From contig JAQTZE010000004.1 of NCBI GenBank assembly GCA_028687935.1, forward strand, positions 129,875 through 193,874: 64,000 bases of DNA, in the 5' to 3' direction. Source of the stretch: Sulfurimonas sp. GTDB lineage: Bacteria > Campylobacterota > Campylobacteria > Campylobacterales > Sulfurimonadaceae. This document shows, piece after piece, positions 52,965 to 61,829 of this stretch. The first letter of the stretch is position 1, and each line of letters starts with the position of its first letter. The position numbers and the translations under genes were made by a program. Below the pieces are notes generated by a model. It was given only the letters and a program-made list of their open reading frames with translations, was not told the origin of the DNA and did no database searches.

Positions 52965-55913
52965 ATGTCAAAAATAATATTAGGTTTAGATTTAGGGATT
53001 ACCTCTATTGGTTGGGCGTTAGTCAATGTTGATGATGAGAATACTCAAAATAGTAGAATTATAGAGAGTGGTGTTAGGATTTTTACGATTGCAGAACATC
53101 CAAAAGATGGAAAATCTTTAGCGCTCCCAAGACGTGAAGCACGCAGTAGCAGACGAACTATAAAAAGAAAAGCACAAAAACTTCGGACTCTAAAGCGACT
53201 GCTGATTCAAAATAATATCATCACACAAGATGAGCTTGAAAATCTTTTTTTAGGCAATAAAAAACAACTCGATGTTTGGCAACTAAGACATGATGGGCTC
53301 TATCGACTTTTGAATAATAGAGAACTTGCAAGAGTTATGATACATCTGGCAAAGCACAGAGGTTATGCTTCAAATAGAAAGAGCGAAGAGCCTACAGACA
53401 GTGAAGGCAAAGCAGTTTTATCGGGTATTAGCCACAACAAAGAGATATTAGATAGCAAAAAATATTTGACTATCGGAGAATATATAGCAGGTAAAAGCAA
53501 GAAACGCAACGGAAAAGATAGCGAAGGAAAGTTAAACTATGAAAACTCTGTAGCAAGAAGTATGCTCATGGATGAGATAGCAGTCATTTTTTCTAAGCAA
53601 AGCAAGTTGGGAAATACTCTAGTTAACGATGCGCTTTTAGAAAATTTTAAAACGATAGCGTTTGAGCAAAGAGCTTTGAAGTCTGTAGCTGACATGGTTG
53701 CAAACTGCCCTTTTGAAACCGCAGAAAAAAGAGCAGCTAAAAGTTCCTATACTTTTGAGATGTTTCGGGCTTTACAAAAACTTAAAAACCTCAGAGTGAT
53801 TCATGAAGACGCAGCCGAGAACTCTCTTGCGTTTGAGCAGATTGAGCAGATTATCCACACAGCAAAATCAACAAGTAAATTTACTTATAAATCATTGAAA
53901 AAACTTTTTCCAGAGTATAAAGATATGAAGATAAAAGGGTTAACATATCATGACCATAAAACAGGAGAGATAAAAGATCCTGAAGGTGCTGTTTTAATCG
54001 ATTTTGGTGCATATCAAAAGATAAAAAAAGCAGTTCAAGAAGCAGACAATATTTACTGGCAAAGCATAGAGGATGATGCGCAAGTGTTGGATGATATAGC
54101 TACAATTTTGACAACAGAAAAAGATGACAAAGAAAGTCTAAAACAGCTTCAAAAAATTGTTAACAGTGAAAAAGTCGCTCATGGACTTTTAAGATTATCA
54201 TTTTCTAGTTTTGGGCATTTGAGCACAAAAGCTTTGCAAAAAATTATTCCTGAACTTCAAAAAGGTTTTGACTATGATAAAGCTTGTGAAAATGTCGGTT
54301 ATGACTTTAAAGCTGTATTTAAGGGTGATAAAACATTACAGCTGCTTCCGCTAAGTGAACAAGAAAACATAGAGATGACAAATCCTGTAGTCAAGCGAGC
54401 AATTGCTCAGATGCGGCTTGTTTACAATGCACTAGCGAGAAAATACGGAGCACTTGATGCGATACATATAGAGTTCACAAGAGATATCAAAAAATCTCAT
54501 GACGATAGAGCCAAGATAAAAAAAGAGCAGGATAAGTTCCAAGATATAAAAGAAGCAGCAAGAGCTCATGCAGAAGAAATTTTGGGACATGAGCCAAGCG
54601 CAAAAGAGCTTTTGAAGTTTAGGCTATGGAGAGAACAAGGCGGAGTTTGTATCTATAGCGGAATAGAAATAAGACCGCATCATCTTATGGATGATTTGGC
54701 CACGCAGGTGGATCATATCTTACCTTACAGCCGTTCTTTGGATGACTCACTCAACAACAAAGTTCTCTGTTTTACCAAAGAAAATCAAGACAAAGGCAAT
54801 AAAACACCTTTTGAATACATGAGCGCTGAAGGGTTTAGTAACTTTACAGAGCGAGTCAAATCCTACAAAAATATCAAACAGGCAAAACAGAACCGACTGC
54901 TCAAGACAAATTTTGACGAGAGTAGTGAGATAGCCTTTCGAGAGAGAAATAAAAACGACACCTCCTATATATCGAGATTTGTAAAAAATTATCTTGAAGC
55001 ACATGTTGCGTTTAATGAGTCTAAGATGAAACGCCATGTCTTTACGATGAATGGTATGTTGACTACACAGCTGCGTTATAAATGGGGTGTGGGAGATAAA
55101 AATAGAGAGAACCATCTGCATCATGCAGAAGATGCTATCATCCTTGCATTTGCAACACAGTCACAGGTGCAAAAACTCTCTAGCGTTTCTGCTAAACGCG
55201 AAGCATATATTTATAAATCAAAAGAAGAAAAAGCAAAGTTTTTGAGATTTGAAACACCACTTGAAGAGTTTGGCTCAAAAGTTAAAGAGAGTGTGGAGAA
55301 GATATTTGTCTCACAGATGCCAAGACGTAAAATAGGTGGAGCTGCTCATGAAGCAACTGTCTATAGTCCTGTAACTCTAGGTGTCAAGAAAGAAAAAGGC
55401 AAAGTCGAATATCTCAAAGGCGGAAGCATCACCAACCATGTAAAACTGAAACATGGTTTGGCAAAAAACGACTCTATGCCAAGAGTGGATCTTTTTCAGC
55501 ATATCAAAACAAAAAAATACTATCTAGTCCCTATTTATGTAAGTGATTTTGTCAAAGAAACACTACCAAACAAAGCCATAGTAGCTGCTAATAAGCCATG
55601 GTTGGAGATGGATGAGGAGTATGCGTTTCTATTCTCTTTTTATAAAAGCGATCTTATCGAAGTGAAGACGAAAAAGACGGCTACGAAGGAGTCTGTAGAG
55701 GTTTTAGGGTATTTTGATAGCGCGCATAGTGGAACGGCAAATATAACTTTCAAATCTCATAAAGGTTCAGAAGAATTCAGTTTTGGAACGCAAAACTTGG
55801 TCTTCATCAAAAAATACCAAGTCGATGCTTTAGGCAACTATGTGGAAGTGCATAGCGAAAAACGCCAAGGAAGTATCAAAGAGACGAAAGCAGCGAGAAA
55901 GAACAAAAGTTAG
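52965..55913 (+). CDS. cas9: Type II-C CRISPR-associated endonuclease Cas9
   Basis: RNA-guided double-strand DNA nuclease. The 982 residues match the compact II-C class, and it resembles C. jejuni Cas9 (984) along its length. RuvC-I with D9 (GLDLGITSIGWAL), the Arg-rich bridge helix (SLALPRREARSSRRTIKRKA), RuvC-II with E503 (IHIEFTRD), HNH with D583-H584 (QVDHILPYSRS), and RuvC-III with H720 and D723 (HHAEDAIILAF) are all intact, so both strands should be cut. The PAM-interacting domain is at the C-terminus; the PAM cannot be read from sequence. First gene of cas9-cas1-cas2. Confidence 0.98.
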   Translation: MSKIILGLDLGITSIGWALVNVDDENTQNSRIIESGVRIFTIAEHPKDGKSLALPRREARSSRRTIKRKAQKLRTLKRLLIQNNIITQDELENLFLGNKKQLDVWQLRHDGLYRLLNNRELARVMIHLAKHRGYASNRKSEEPTDSEGKAVLSGISHNKEILDSKKYLTIGEYIAGKSKKRNGKDSEGKLNYENSVARSMLMDEIAVIFSKQSKLGNTLVNDALLENFKTIAFEQRALKSVADMVANCPFETAEKRAAKSSYTFEMFRALQKLKNLRVIHEDAAENSLAFEQIEQIIHTAKSTSKFTYKSLKKLFPEYKDMKIKGLTYHDHKTGEIKDPEGAVLIDFGAYQKIKKAVQEADNIYWQSIEDDAQVLDDIATILTTEKDDKESLKQLQKIVNSEKVAHGLLRLSFSSFGHLSTKALQKIIPELQKGFDYDKACENVGYDFKAVFKGDKTLQLLPLSEQENIEMTNPVVKRAIAQMRLVYNALARKYGALDAIHIEFTRDIKKSHDDRAKIKKEQDKFQDIKEAARAHAEEILGHEPSAKELLKFRLWREQGGVCIYSGIEIRPHHLMDDLATQVDHILPYSRSLDDSLNNKVLCFTKENQDKGNKTPFEYMSAEGFSNFTERVKSYKNIKQAKQNRLLKTNFDESSEIAFRERNKNDTSYISRFVKNYLEAHVAFNESKMKRHVFTMNGMLTTQLRYKWGVGDKNRENHLHHAEDAIILAFATQSQVQKLSSVSAKREAYIYKSKEEKAKFLRFETPLEEFGSKVKESVEKIFVSQMPRRKIGGAAHEATVYSPVTLGVKKEKGKVEYLKGGSITNHVKLKHGLAKNDSMPRVDLFQHIKTKKYYLVPIYVSDFVKETLPNKAIVAANKPWLEMDEEYAFLFSFYKSDLIEVKTKKTATKESVEVLGYFDSAHSGTANITFKSHKGSEEFSFGTQNLVFIKKYQVDALGNYVEVHSEKRQGSIKETKAARKNKS

Positions 55914-55922
55914 GAGTGATAC

Positions 55923-56816
55923 ATGAGCGGATGGAGAACTATCTTGGTCACAAAGCCTTGCAGGCTAAGTATGAAAGATTTGCAGCTGGTCTATGAACCT
56001 AAAGATGCAGAGCGTATCACGGTGGCGCTTGAAGATATCACCGTTATCGTTCTTGAAAATAACCAAGCAACGATGACAACTGCACTGCTGAGCATGTGTG
56101 CAGAGAAAAATATCGCGCTCTTTAGCTGTGACAGCTATCATATGCCAAACGGCTCTTTTATTCCCTTCCATCAGCACTCACGCCTCTCTCAGATAGCACA
56201 TATACAAGTAGAGATGAAACTTCCACTCAAAAAGCAGATATGGCAAAAAATCATCACCCAAAAAATCATCAACCAATCTTTGGCACTAAAGTATTTTAAG
56301 ATTGATAATATCCAGCTCGAACTCCTCATAGATAAGGTGAAATCAGGTGACAGTGAAAATCTTGAGGCGCTTGCCGCAAGAAGATACTGGAGTCTGCTTT
56401 TTGATGACTTTACGCGTGATCAAAAAAAACTTGATCCCAGAAATGTAGCGCTCAATTACGGCTATGCAATAGTACGCGGAGCTGTTGCACGCTCTTTAGT
56501 CTCCTATGGCTTGCTTCCTACCTTTGGAGTCTTCCATCATTCAGAACTCAATGCATACAATCTAGCCGATGATATGATAGAGCCACTACGTCCTATGGTA
56601 GATATGGTTGTGAAGCGGCTTGAGAGAGAAGACGAACTCGATGCAAATATGGGTAATGGAATAAAGTCAGCACTTATCAATGTCCTAGTCATGCAAATGA
56701 GGCTTGATGGCGAAGATGTAACTGTTTTACATCTTTGTGATGTGATGGCACAGAGTTTTGTAAACGCGATGAAGTTCAATGATGTTTCAAGACTAAAACT
56801 CCCTTCAATAACATGA
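55923..56816 (+). CDS. cas1: CRISPR-associated endonuclease Cas1 (type II)
   Basis: Integrase of spacer acquisition. The 297-residue product has an N-terminal beta domain and a helical C-terminal domain with the metal-site residues Glu in LEALAARRYWSLLF (about 152), His in GVFHHSELNAYNL (about 206) and Asp in ADDMIEPLRP (about 218). It starts 9 bp after cas9 and overlaps cas2 by 4 bp. No csn2 or cas4 is present, which makes the system II-C. Confidence 0.96.
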   Translation: MSGWRTILVTKPCRLSMKDLQLVYEPKDAERITVALEDITVIVLENNQATMTTALLSMCAEKNIALFSCDSYHMPNGSFIPFHQHSRLSQIAHIQVEMKLPLKKQIWQKIITQKIINQSLALKYFKIDNIQLELLIDKVKSGDSENLEALAARRYWSLLFDDFTRDQKKLDPRNVALNYGYAIVRGAVARSLVSYGLLPTFGVFHHSELNAYNLADDMIEPLRPMVDMVVKRLEREDELDANMGNGIKSALINVLVMQMRLDGEDVTVLHLCDVMAQSFVNAMKFNDVSRLKLPSIT

Positions 56817-57136
56817 AGGAGTCAAAGTTTATGTGGATATTTGTACTTTTTGATCTGCCTACAAAAACCAAAAAAGATAAGAGAAAATATACAGATTTTA
56901 GAAGATTTCTTCTCAAGGACGGTTTTATCATGATGCAGTTCTCCGTCTATGCTCGTATATGTAAAGGAGATGACAGCATAGAAACACACAAAAAAAGAGT
57001 CAAAGAACATCTCCCCTCGAGGGGAAATATACGCATGATTTCTATTACGGATCTGCAATACTCCAAAATGGAAACTTTAGTAGGTGAAAAGAAAGAAGAA
57101 GAAAAACTTGAAAAGAAACAACTTTTGCTTTTTTAA
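56813..57136 (+). CDS. cas2: CRISPR-associated protein Cas2
   Basis: Structural partner of Cas1 in spacer acquisition. The 107-residue ferredoxin-fold protein has the beta-1 motif MWIFVLFDLPT with the conserved Asp, FRRFLLKDGFIMMQFSVYAR and a Lys/Glu-rich tail. Its start overlaps the cas1 stop (ATGA). Confidence 0.95.
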   Translation: MKESKFMWIFVLFDLPTKTKKDKRKYTDFRRFLLKDGFIMMQFSVYARICKGDDSIETHKKRVKEHLPSRGNIRMISITDLQYSKMETLVGEKKEEEKLEKKQLLLF

Positions 57137-57256
57137 TTGCGTTTGAGTAAAAAAGAAACAAAATATTCTATCAAAAAAAGAATATTTTAAATAATAAGAA
57201 GAAAAAAATCTAAAAAAGTAAGAAGTTTTTGTGAGAAAAGAAGAGATTTTTTTGAT

Positions 57257-57294
57257 AAAAAAACCTGCAACAAACGCCCCGTAAGGGGGAGTTT
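57257..57294 (-). terminator. Probable terminator of the crRNA array
   Basis: On the minus strand AAACTCCCC-CTTAC-GGGGCGTTT can fold with one mismatch, and a run of seven T follows after about 9 nt. It lies just beyond the last repeat in the direction of crRNA transcription, between array and cas2, and could also end the cas operon in the other direction. Confidence 0.55.
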
Positions 57295-57302
57295 AGTTTA
57301 CT

Positions 57303-58526
57303 ATTATAGCTTATCCGAGTGAGAAAGGGGGCTATAACGCTTTTTCGTCTCTTTGAGTTTTTTGATGTATTATAGCTTATCCGAGTGAGAAAGGGGGCTA
57401 TAACCATTTTCCATACCTTCTTTGTATTTATCAAATTATAGCTTATCCGAGTGAGAAAGGGGGCTATAACACTAACTCTCTTGCATTCGCTATGAATACT
57501 ATTATAGCTTATCCGAGTGAGAAAGGGGGCTATAACCATTTGTGTAACCTTTGTTACGACCAATTTATTATAGCTTATCCGAGTGAGAAAGGGGGCTATA
57601 ACAAAAGTCCTAGAGGTGAGTACGACCATATAATTATAGCTTATCCGAGTGAGAAAGGGGGCTATAACCATGCTCCCTCTTTGATGTCTGCAATTTCGAT
57701 TATAGCTTATCCGAGTGAGAAAGGGGGCTATAACTGTCGTAACTATCTGATAATAGCGTAGAAAATTATAGCTTATCCGAGTGAGAAAGGGGGCTATAAC
57801 ATTGGTCTTTTACTCTACAAGATACTAAATATTATAGCTTATCCGAGTGAGAAAGGGGGCTATAACCTTGGATTAACAAATGAGTCACTGAAAAAAATTA
57901 TAGCTTATCCGAGTGAGAAAGGGGGCTATAACTAACTTAGTGGCTTCATTTTGTGAAAATATATTATAGCTTATCCGAGTGAGAAAGGGGGCTATAACGG
58001 CTGTATCTGCATTCCCTGATAAAACTTTATTATAGCTTATCCGAGTGAGAAAGGGGGCTATAACATATTCGTGAATTTCACCCAAATGAAGCTCATTATA
58101 GCTTATCCGAGTGAGAAAGGGGGCTATAACACGATGATGTCAAGAACCGCATCTGAAGCAATTATAGCTTATCCGAGTGAGAAAGGGGGCTATAACCGCT
58201 GCGATGATCGTAATTGTTGGAATTTAATTATAGCTTATCCGAGTGAGAAAGGGGGCTATAACTATGGACTTCAAGACATAGACATAGAATATATTATAGC
58301 TTATCCGAGTGAGAAAGGGGGCTATAACATAAAGTTCTCAGCACTGTCTTTTTTTAACATTATAGCTTATCCGAGTGAGAAAGGGGGCTATAACGTTGCT
58401 AGTGATGTTGATATGCAGCCCACTATTATAGCTTATCCGAGTGAGAAAGGGGGCTATAACGCCAGAGTCGATATCAAGTAAAATTCCTTTATTATAGCTT
58501 ATCCGAGTGAGAAAGGGGGCTATAAC
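57303..58526 (-). CRISPR. CRISPR array, 19 repeats and 18 spacers
   Basis: Perfectly periodic: 36-bp repeats, 30-bp spacers, period 66, first repeat at 57303 and last at 58491. The plus-strand repeat starts ATTATAGCTTATCCGAGTGA and ends GGGGGCTATAAC; all copies look identical. The tracrRNA anti-repeat shows that the crRNA sense is the minus strand (5' GTTATAGCCCCC... TATAAT 3'), against the direction of the cas genes. Each repeat ends in TATAAT in that sense, so each could start its own crRNA as in Neisseria and Campylobacter. No degenerate end repeat marks the old end. I saw no spacer matching the adjacent phage, without an exhaustive search. Confidence 0.99.
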
Positions 58527-58565
58527 GAAGTGATCAAAAAACAAGCAATACAAATCTTCCATTTA

Positions 58566-58574
58566 TGATACAAT
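58566..58574 (+). promoter_or_regulatory. Extended -10 promoter for the transglutaminase-like genes
   Basis: TGATACAAT (TGn-TACAAT) 52-60 bp upstream of the first transglutaminase-like gene, just outside the CRISPR array. Confidence 0.5.
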
Positions 58575-58625
58575 CTTTCAAAATATACTTTACATAATTT
58601 ATTTTTTTACTACAAAGGAATTCGA

Positions 58626-59426
58626 ATGTGGCTACAGACAAGCTGCGATTTTACGTTTGAGATAACTGTGCCGACTCCTTTTGTCCTGATGCTACGTCCA
58701 AGAAGTAATGTTTCTCAGTGGATAGCGTATGAAAAATACAAAGTAGTTCCAAGTGTTCCTGTCTTTGAATTTACTGATATATACGGAAATCTTTGCCAAA
58801 GACTTATCGCTCCAGTAGGCAATTTTGCTATCTATACGACAGCCAAGGTAATGACGGCTGATGCTGTAGAAGAATCCCCAGGTGCGCCTTTTGTTCCTAT
58901 AGAAAATTTACCTGAGTCGGCTCTTATTTATCTGTTACCAAGCCGTTATTGTGAGTCGGAGCGTTTTAGTACGATGGCGATGGAGATCACTGAAGGTGCT
59001 CTTTTGGGTTATGATCAGGTGAGTGCCATTACAAACTGGATTCGTGCAAATATCCGCTTTGAGGCGTATGATTCACACGTACATGTCTCTGCTGTAGAGG
59101 TAAACGCAAGACAATCAGGAGTTTGCCGTGATTTGGCGCATCTTGCTATTGCCCTGTGTCGTAGTTTGAGTATTCCCGCGCGTATGGTTGTTGGGTATCT
59201 TCATGGTCTTGAGCCTATGGATCTGCATGCTTGGTTTGAGGTCTATGTGGGTGATCGCTGGTATGCCTTTGATGCGACACAAGCGAGTATGCGTGCAGGT
59301 TATGTTATCATAGGCTATGGACGGGATGCGGCGGATGTCGCAGTGTATAACCAATATGGTCCCGCACTCTACCCGATTTCTCAAACTGTACGCGTTTTAC
59401 AGATAAGTGACAATAGCTCCACCTAA
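58626..59426 (+). CDS. Transglutaminase-like cysteine protease family protein (first of pair)
   Basis: A 266-residue cytoplasmic protein (no signal peptide) with a beta-rich N-terminal domain and a transglutaminase core carrying the triad C167 (SGVCRDLAHLA), H201 (DLHAWFEVYV) and D216 (WYAFDAT). Members of this group occur with alpha-E and circularly permuted ATP-grasp proteins in a peptide-type pathway of unknown product; those partners are not visible here. Preceded by AAGGAA. The second transglutaminase gene follows by 9 bp. Confidence 0.85.
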   Translation: MWLQTSCDFTFEITVPTPFVLMLRPRSNVSQWIAYEKYKVVPSVPVFEFTDIYGNLCQRLIAPVGNFAIYTTAKVMTADAVEESPGAPFVPIENLPESALIYLLPSRYCESERFSTMAMEITEGALLGYDQVSAITNWIRANIRFEAYDSHVHVSAVEVNARQSGVCRDLAHLAIALCRSLSIPARMVVGYLHGLEPMDLHAWFEVYVGDRWYAFDATQASMRAGYVIIGYGRDAADVAVYNQYGPALYPISQTVRVLQISDNSST

Positions 59427-59435
59427 GGATACGCC

Positions 59436-60287
59436 ATGCCCCGTTACAAAATTATCCATCGAACTTATTATAACTATAGTGATTTTGTACAACTTGGCAC
59501 ACATAGCCTGCGTTTACGTCCCCGTGAAAACTATGAACTGCATGTAAACTCCTTTGCACTTAAGATAACTCCTGAAGCAAAAATCTTTTGGCATAGAGAT
59601 GTTGAGGGAAACTCTGTCGCTATTGCTGATTTTAAAGCGAGTACGCAACAGCTTTTTGTAGAGAGTGAAGTAATCCTTGAGCAGTTCAACGAATCACCGC
59701 TCAACTTTTTGGTTGCAGAGTATGCGCTCTCGTATCCTTTTGTCTATGAAGCTGAGGAGAGATTTTTACTCTCCGCCTATATGCTTTTGCCAGAGGAAGC
59801 AACGCGCACACTTCTCAATGATTGGATCTTCAATGTCTATAAATCAAGTGAAGCAATTGAGACCTATACGCTACTGCAAAATCTGACTGAATACATTTAT
59901 AAAACGCTGCGTTATCAGGCAAGAGAAGAAGAGGGCGTACAAAGTGTAGAAGAGACGCTCTCACTTGGCTCAGGATCGTGTCGTGATTTTGCCTTGCTTT
60001 TGATGGAGGCTGTAAAGTGTTTGGGACTGGCTGCGCGTTTTGTGAGTGGCTATTTGTATGCACCATTGATGGCTTCTGAGGTCGGTTCTACTCATGCTTG
60101 GGCTGAAGTATATATTCCTGGAGCAGGATGGAGAGGGTTTGATCCGACTATTGGAAATATTGTCGGAAGAGATCATATTCCCGTCGCCGTATCACGGCTT
60201 CCAGAGTCCGTTCCTCCGATATCTGGTACTTTTGCAGGCGTAGCAGAGTCGACTTTGGATGTAGGTGTCTGGGTTTCTCAGATATAA
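59436..60287 (+). CDS. Transglutaminase-like cysteine protease family protein (second of pair)
   Basis: A 283-residue paralogue of the preceding gene with Transglut_N (about 3-85) and core domain, triad C182 (GSCRDFALLL), H220 (STHAWAEVYI) and D236 (WRGFDPT). The typical opening RYKIIHRTYYNYS matches the bacterial transglutaminase N-terminal domain. No export signal. Probably works with its neighbour on a shared peptide substrate; the role is not known. It converges with modC 4 bp away. Confidence 0.88.
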   Translation: MPRYKIIHRTYYNYSDFVQLGTHSLRLRPRENYELHVNSFALKITPEAKIFWHRDVEGNSVAIADFKASTQQLFVESEVILEQFNESPLNFLVAEYALSYPFVYEAEERFLLSAYMLLPEEATRTLLNDWIFNVYKSSEAIETYTLLQNLTEYIYKTLRYQAREEEGVQSVEETLSLGSGSCRDFALLLMEAVKCLGLAARFVSGYLYAPLMASEVGSTHAWAEVYIPGAGWRGFDPTIGNIVGRDHIPVAVSRLPESVPPISGTFAGVAESTLDVGVWVSQI

Positions 60288-60291
60288 AGTT

Positions 60292-61146
60292 TTAGATTTT
60301 GCTCAGCGAAGGTGAAAAAGCTTTCGTACTCACTTGCACACGTTCCCCCACTTCAAAACGCAGTACTTCTTCCTCATCGATGACCACTTCGACTATCTGC
60401 TGTCCAATAGCCACGATAGCAATATAGATGACATCTGTTTTGAGTATCTCAAGCAGCTCTCCAGTGAGTGAAAACTTTTGAGAACCCTGCGTTTTGAGGA
60501 GAACCTCTTTTGGAGAAGCATCTTGGATGATTTTGCCTTGGTGGAGTTCTATGACACGGTTTGCGAGTCTATAGATCTCACTTGGATCGTGACTGACCAT
60601 AATAGTTGTCGTCCCGAACTCTTTGTGAAGTGTGAGAATATCATGCTGGAGTTTTGTACGCATAAGAGGATCAAGCGCAGAGAGCGGCTCATCCATGAGT
60701 AAAACTTTTGGACGACGCATAAACGCACGACACAAAGAGACTCTCTGTTTTTGTCCACCGCTGAGCGTATTTGGCAGGCGATGTGCAAGTTCTTCGAGTT
60801 CTGTGATTTGAAGTAGATGTTTTGCCAGTGTTTTATCTTTTGCAGCAAAAAGAAGATTTTCTTCTACGCTCATGTTAGCAAAGAGCGCATAATCTTGAAA
60901 GACAAAACCAAGCCCGCGTTTTTGTGGCGCTAAGGCAGTTTTTTTACTGAGCCAGATTTCTCCTCCCACTTCTATCTCACCCTGTGCCTCTTCAAGCCCT
61001 GCAAGGATACGCAAAAGTGTTGTTTTTCCGCTCCCACTTGCTCCTGAGATCGCTACAAAATCATGTTCTTGGATGCTGAGTTTGACATCAAGCTCCATTG
61101 TTCCGATGCTTCCTTGGAGTGTTTTTTGTATCTCTATATTGAGCAT
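60292..61146 (-). CDS. modC: Molybdate ABC transporter ATP-binding protein
   Basis: ATPase of the molybdate importer. The 284-residue product has Walker A GASGSGKTT (about 35-43), the signature LSGGQKQRVSL, Walker B VLLMDEPLSALDP and the H-loop VSHDPSE, then a short C-terminal part that ends in one TOBE-like stretch. It is shorter than E. coli ModC (352), which has a full di-Mop domain; the separate Mop gene upstream may compensate. The start overlaps the modB stop. Confidence 0.93.
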   Translation of the reverse strand: MLNIEIQKTLQGSIGTMELDVKLSIQEHDFVAISGASGSGKTTLLRILAGLEEAQGEIEVGGEIWLSKKTALAPQKRGLGFVFQDYALFANMSVEENLLFAAKDKTLAKHLLQITELEELAHRLPNTLSGGQKQRVSLCRAFMRRPKVLLMDEPLSALDPLMRTKLQHDILTLHKEFGTTTIMVSHDPSEIYRLANRVIELHQGKIIQDASPKEVLLKTQGSQKFSLTGELLEILKTDVIYIAIVAIGQQIVEVVIDEEEVLRFEVGERVQVSTKAFSPSLSKI

Positions 61147-61829
61147 TAGGCAACTCCTATACGTTTGTTGTGGTGGAGGTTAAAGAGATAAACGCCAAGT
61201 AAAACTATAAAGCTCAAAGCAAGCATGATAGCACTATAAATATGTGCGTTTGTGTAGTCCATAATCTCAACAAATTCATAGATGGCAACAGACGCGACTT
61301 TTGTCTCGCCCTCAATCGAGCCTCCGACCATGAGTACCACACCAAACTCTCCGACTGTATGTGCAAAGGTGATGATGAGTGCTGTGATAAGTGCTGGTTT
61401 GATATTTGGAAGGGCTACAAACGCAAGTGTCTGGAACTTGCTCTTTCCCGCGATATAAGAAGCTTCGAGCATATTTTTGTTGAGTGTTTCAAAACCGCTT
61501 TGCAGTGGCTGTACCATAAAAGGAAAAGAGTAAAAACAACTTGCAATAACAAGCCCTGTAAAGTTGAAGACCAGCTTTATCCCAAAAGTCTCATCAAAAA
61601 ACGCGCCGATAGGAGAGTTGTAGGAAAGCGCATAGAGGATATAAAAACCTAAAACTGAAGGTGGCAAAACAATTGGAAGTGAGACAACAGCCTCTACAAA
61701 AGGTTTGCATTTGCATCTCGTCTGACTCAGCCACCAGCTCACCGGAAGCGCGATGAGAAAAAGGATAAATGTCGTAATCCCTGCGAGCTTAAAAGAGAGT
61801 AAAAAAGGGGCAAAGTCGAGTTCACTCAT
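61146..61829 (-). CDS. modB: Molybdate ABC transporter permease
   Basis: Inner-membrane channel subunit. The 227-residue product has five or six membrane segments and the permease loop [20 protein letters not shown] that contacts Mod[14 protein letters not shown] and [13 protein letters not shown] are family stretches. The start overlaps the modD stop (ATGA) and the stop overlaps the modC start. Confidence 0.95.
   Translation of the reverse strand: MSELDFAPFLLSFKLAGITTFILFLIALPVSWWLSQTRCKCKPFVEAVVSLPIVLPPSVLGFYILYALSYNSPIGAFFDETFGIKLVFNFTGLVIASCFYSFPFMVQPLQSGFETLNKNMLEASYIAGKSKFQTLAFVALPNIKPALITALIITFAHTVGEFGVVLMVGGSIEGETKVASVAIYEFVEIMDYTNAHIYSAIMLALSFIVLLGVYLFNLHHNKRIGVA

Noticed and set aside
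57303..58526. Spacers targeting the neighbouring phage
   Set aside because: I compared distinctive parts of the 18 spacers with the phage by eye and saw no match; without an alignment this is not conclusive.
57210..58562. Open reading frames across the CRISPR array on both strands with repeated peptides such as VIAPFLTRISYN and IIAYPSEKGGYN
   Set aside because: They are translations of the 36-bp repeat; a 66-bp period keeps the frame open. No ribosome sites, and the array explains them fully.
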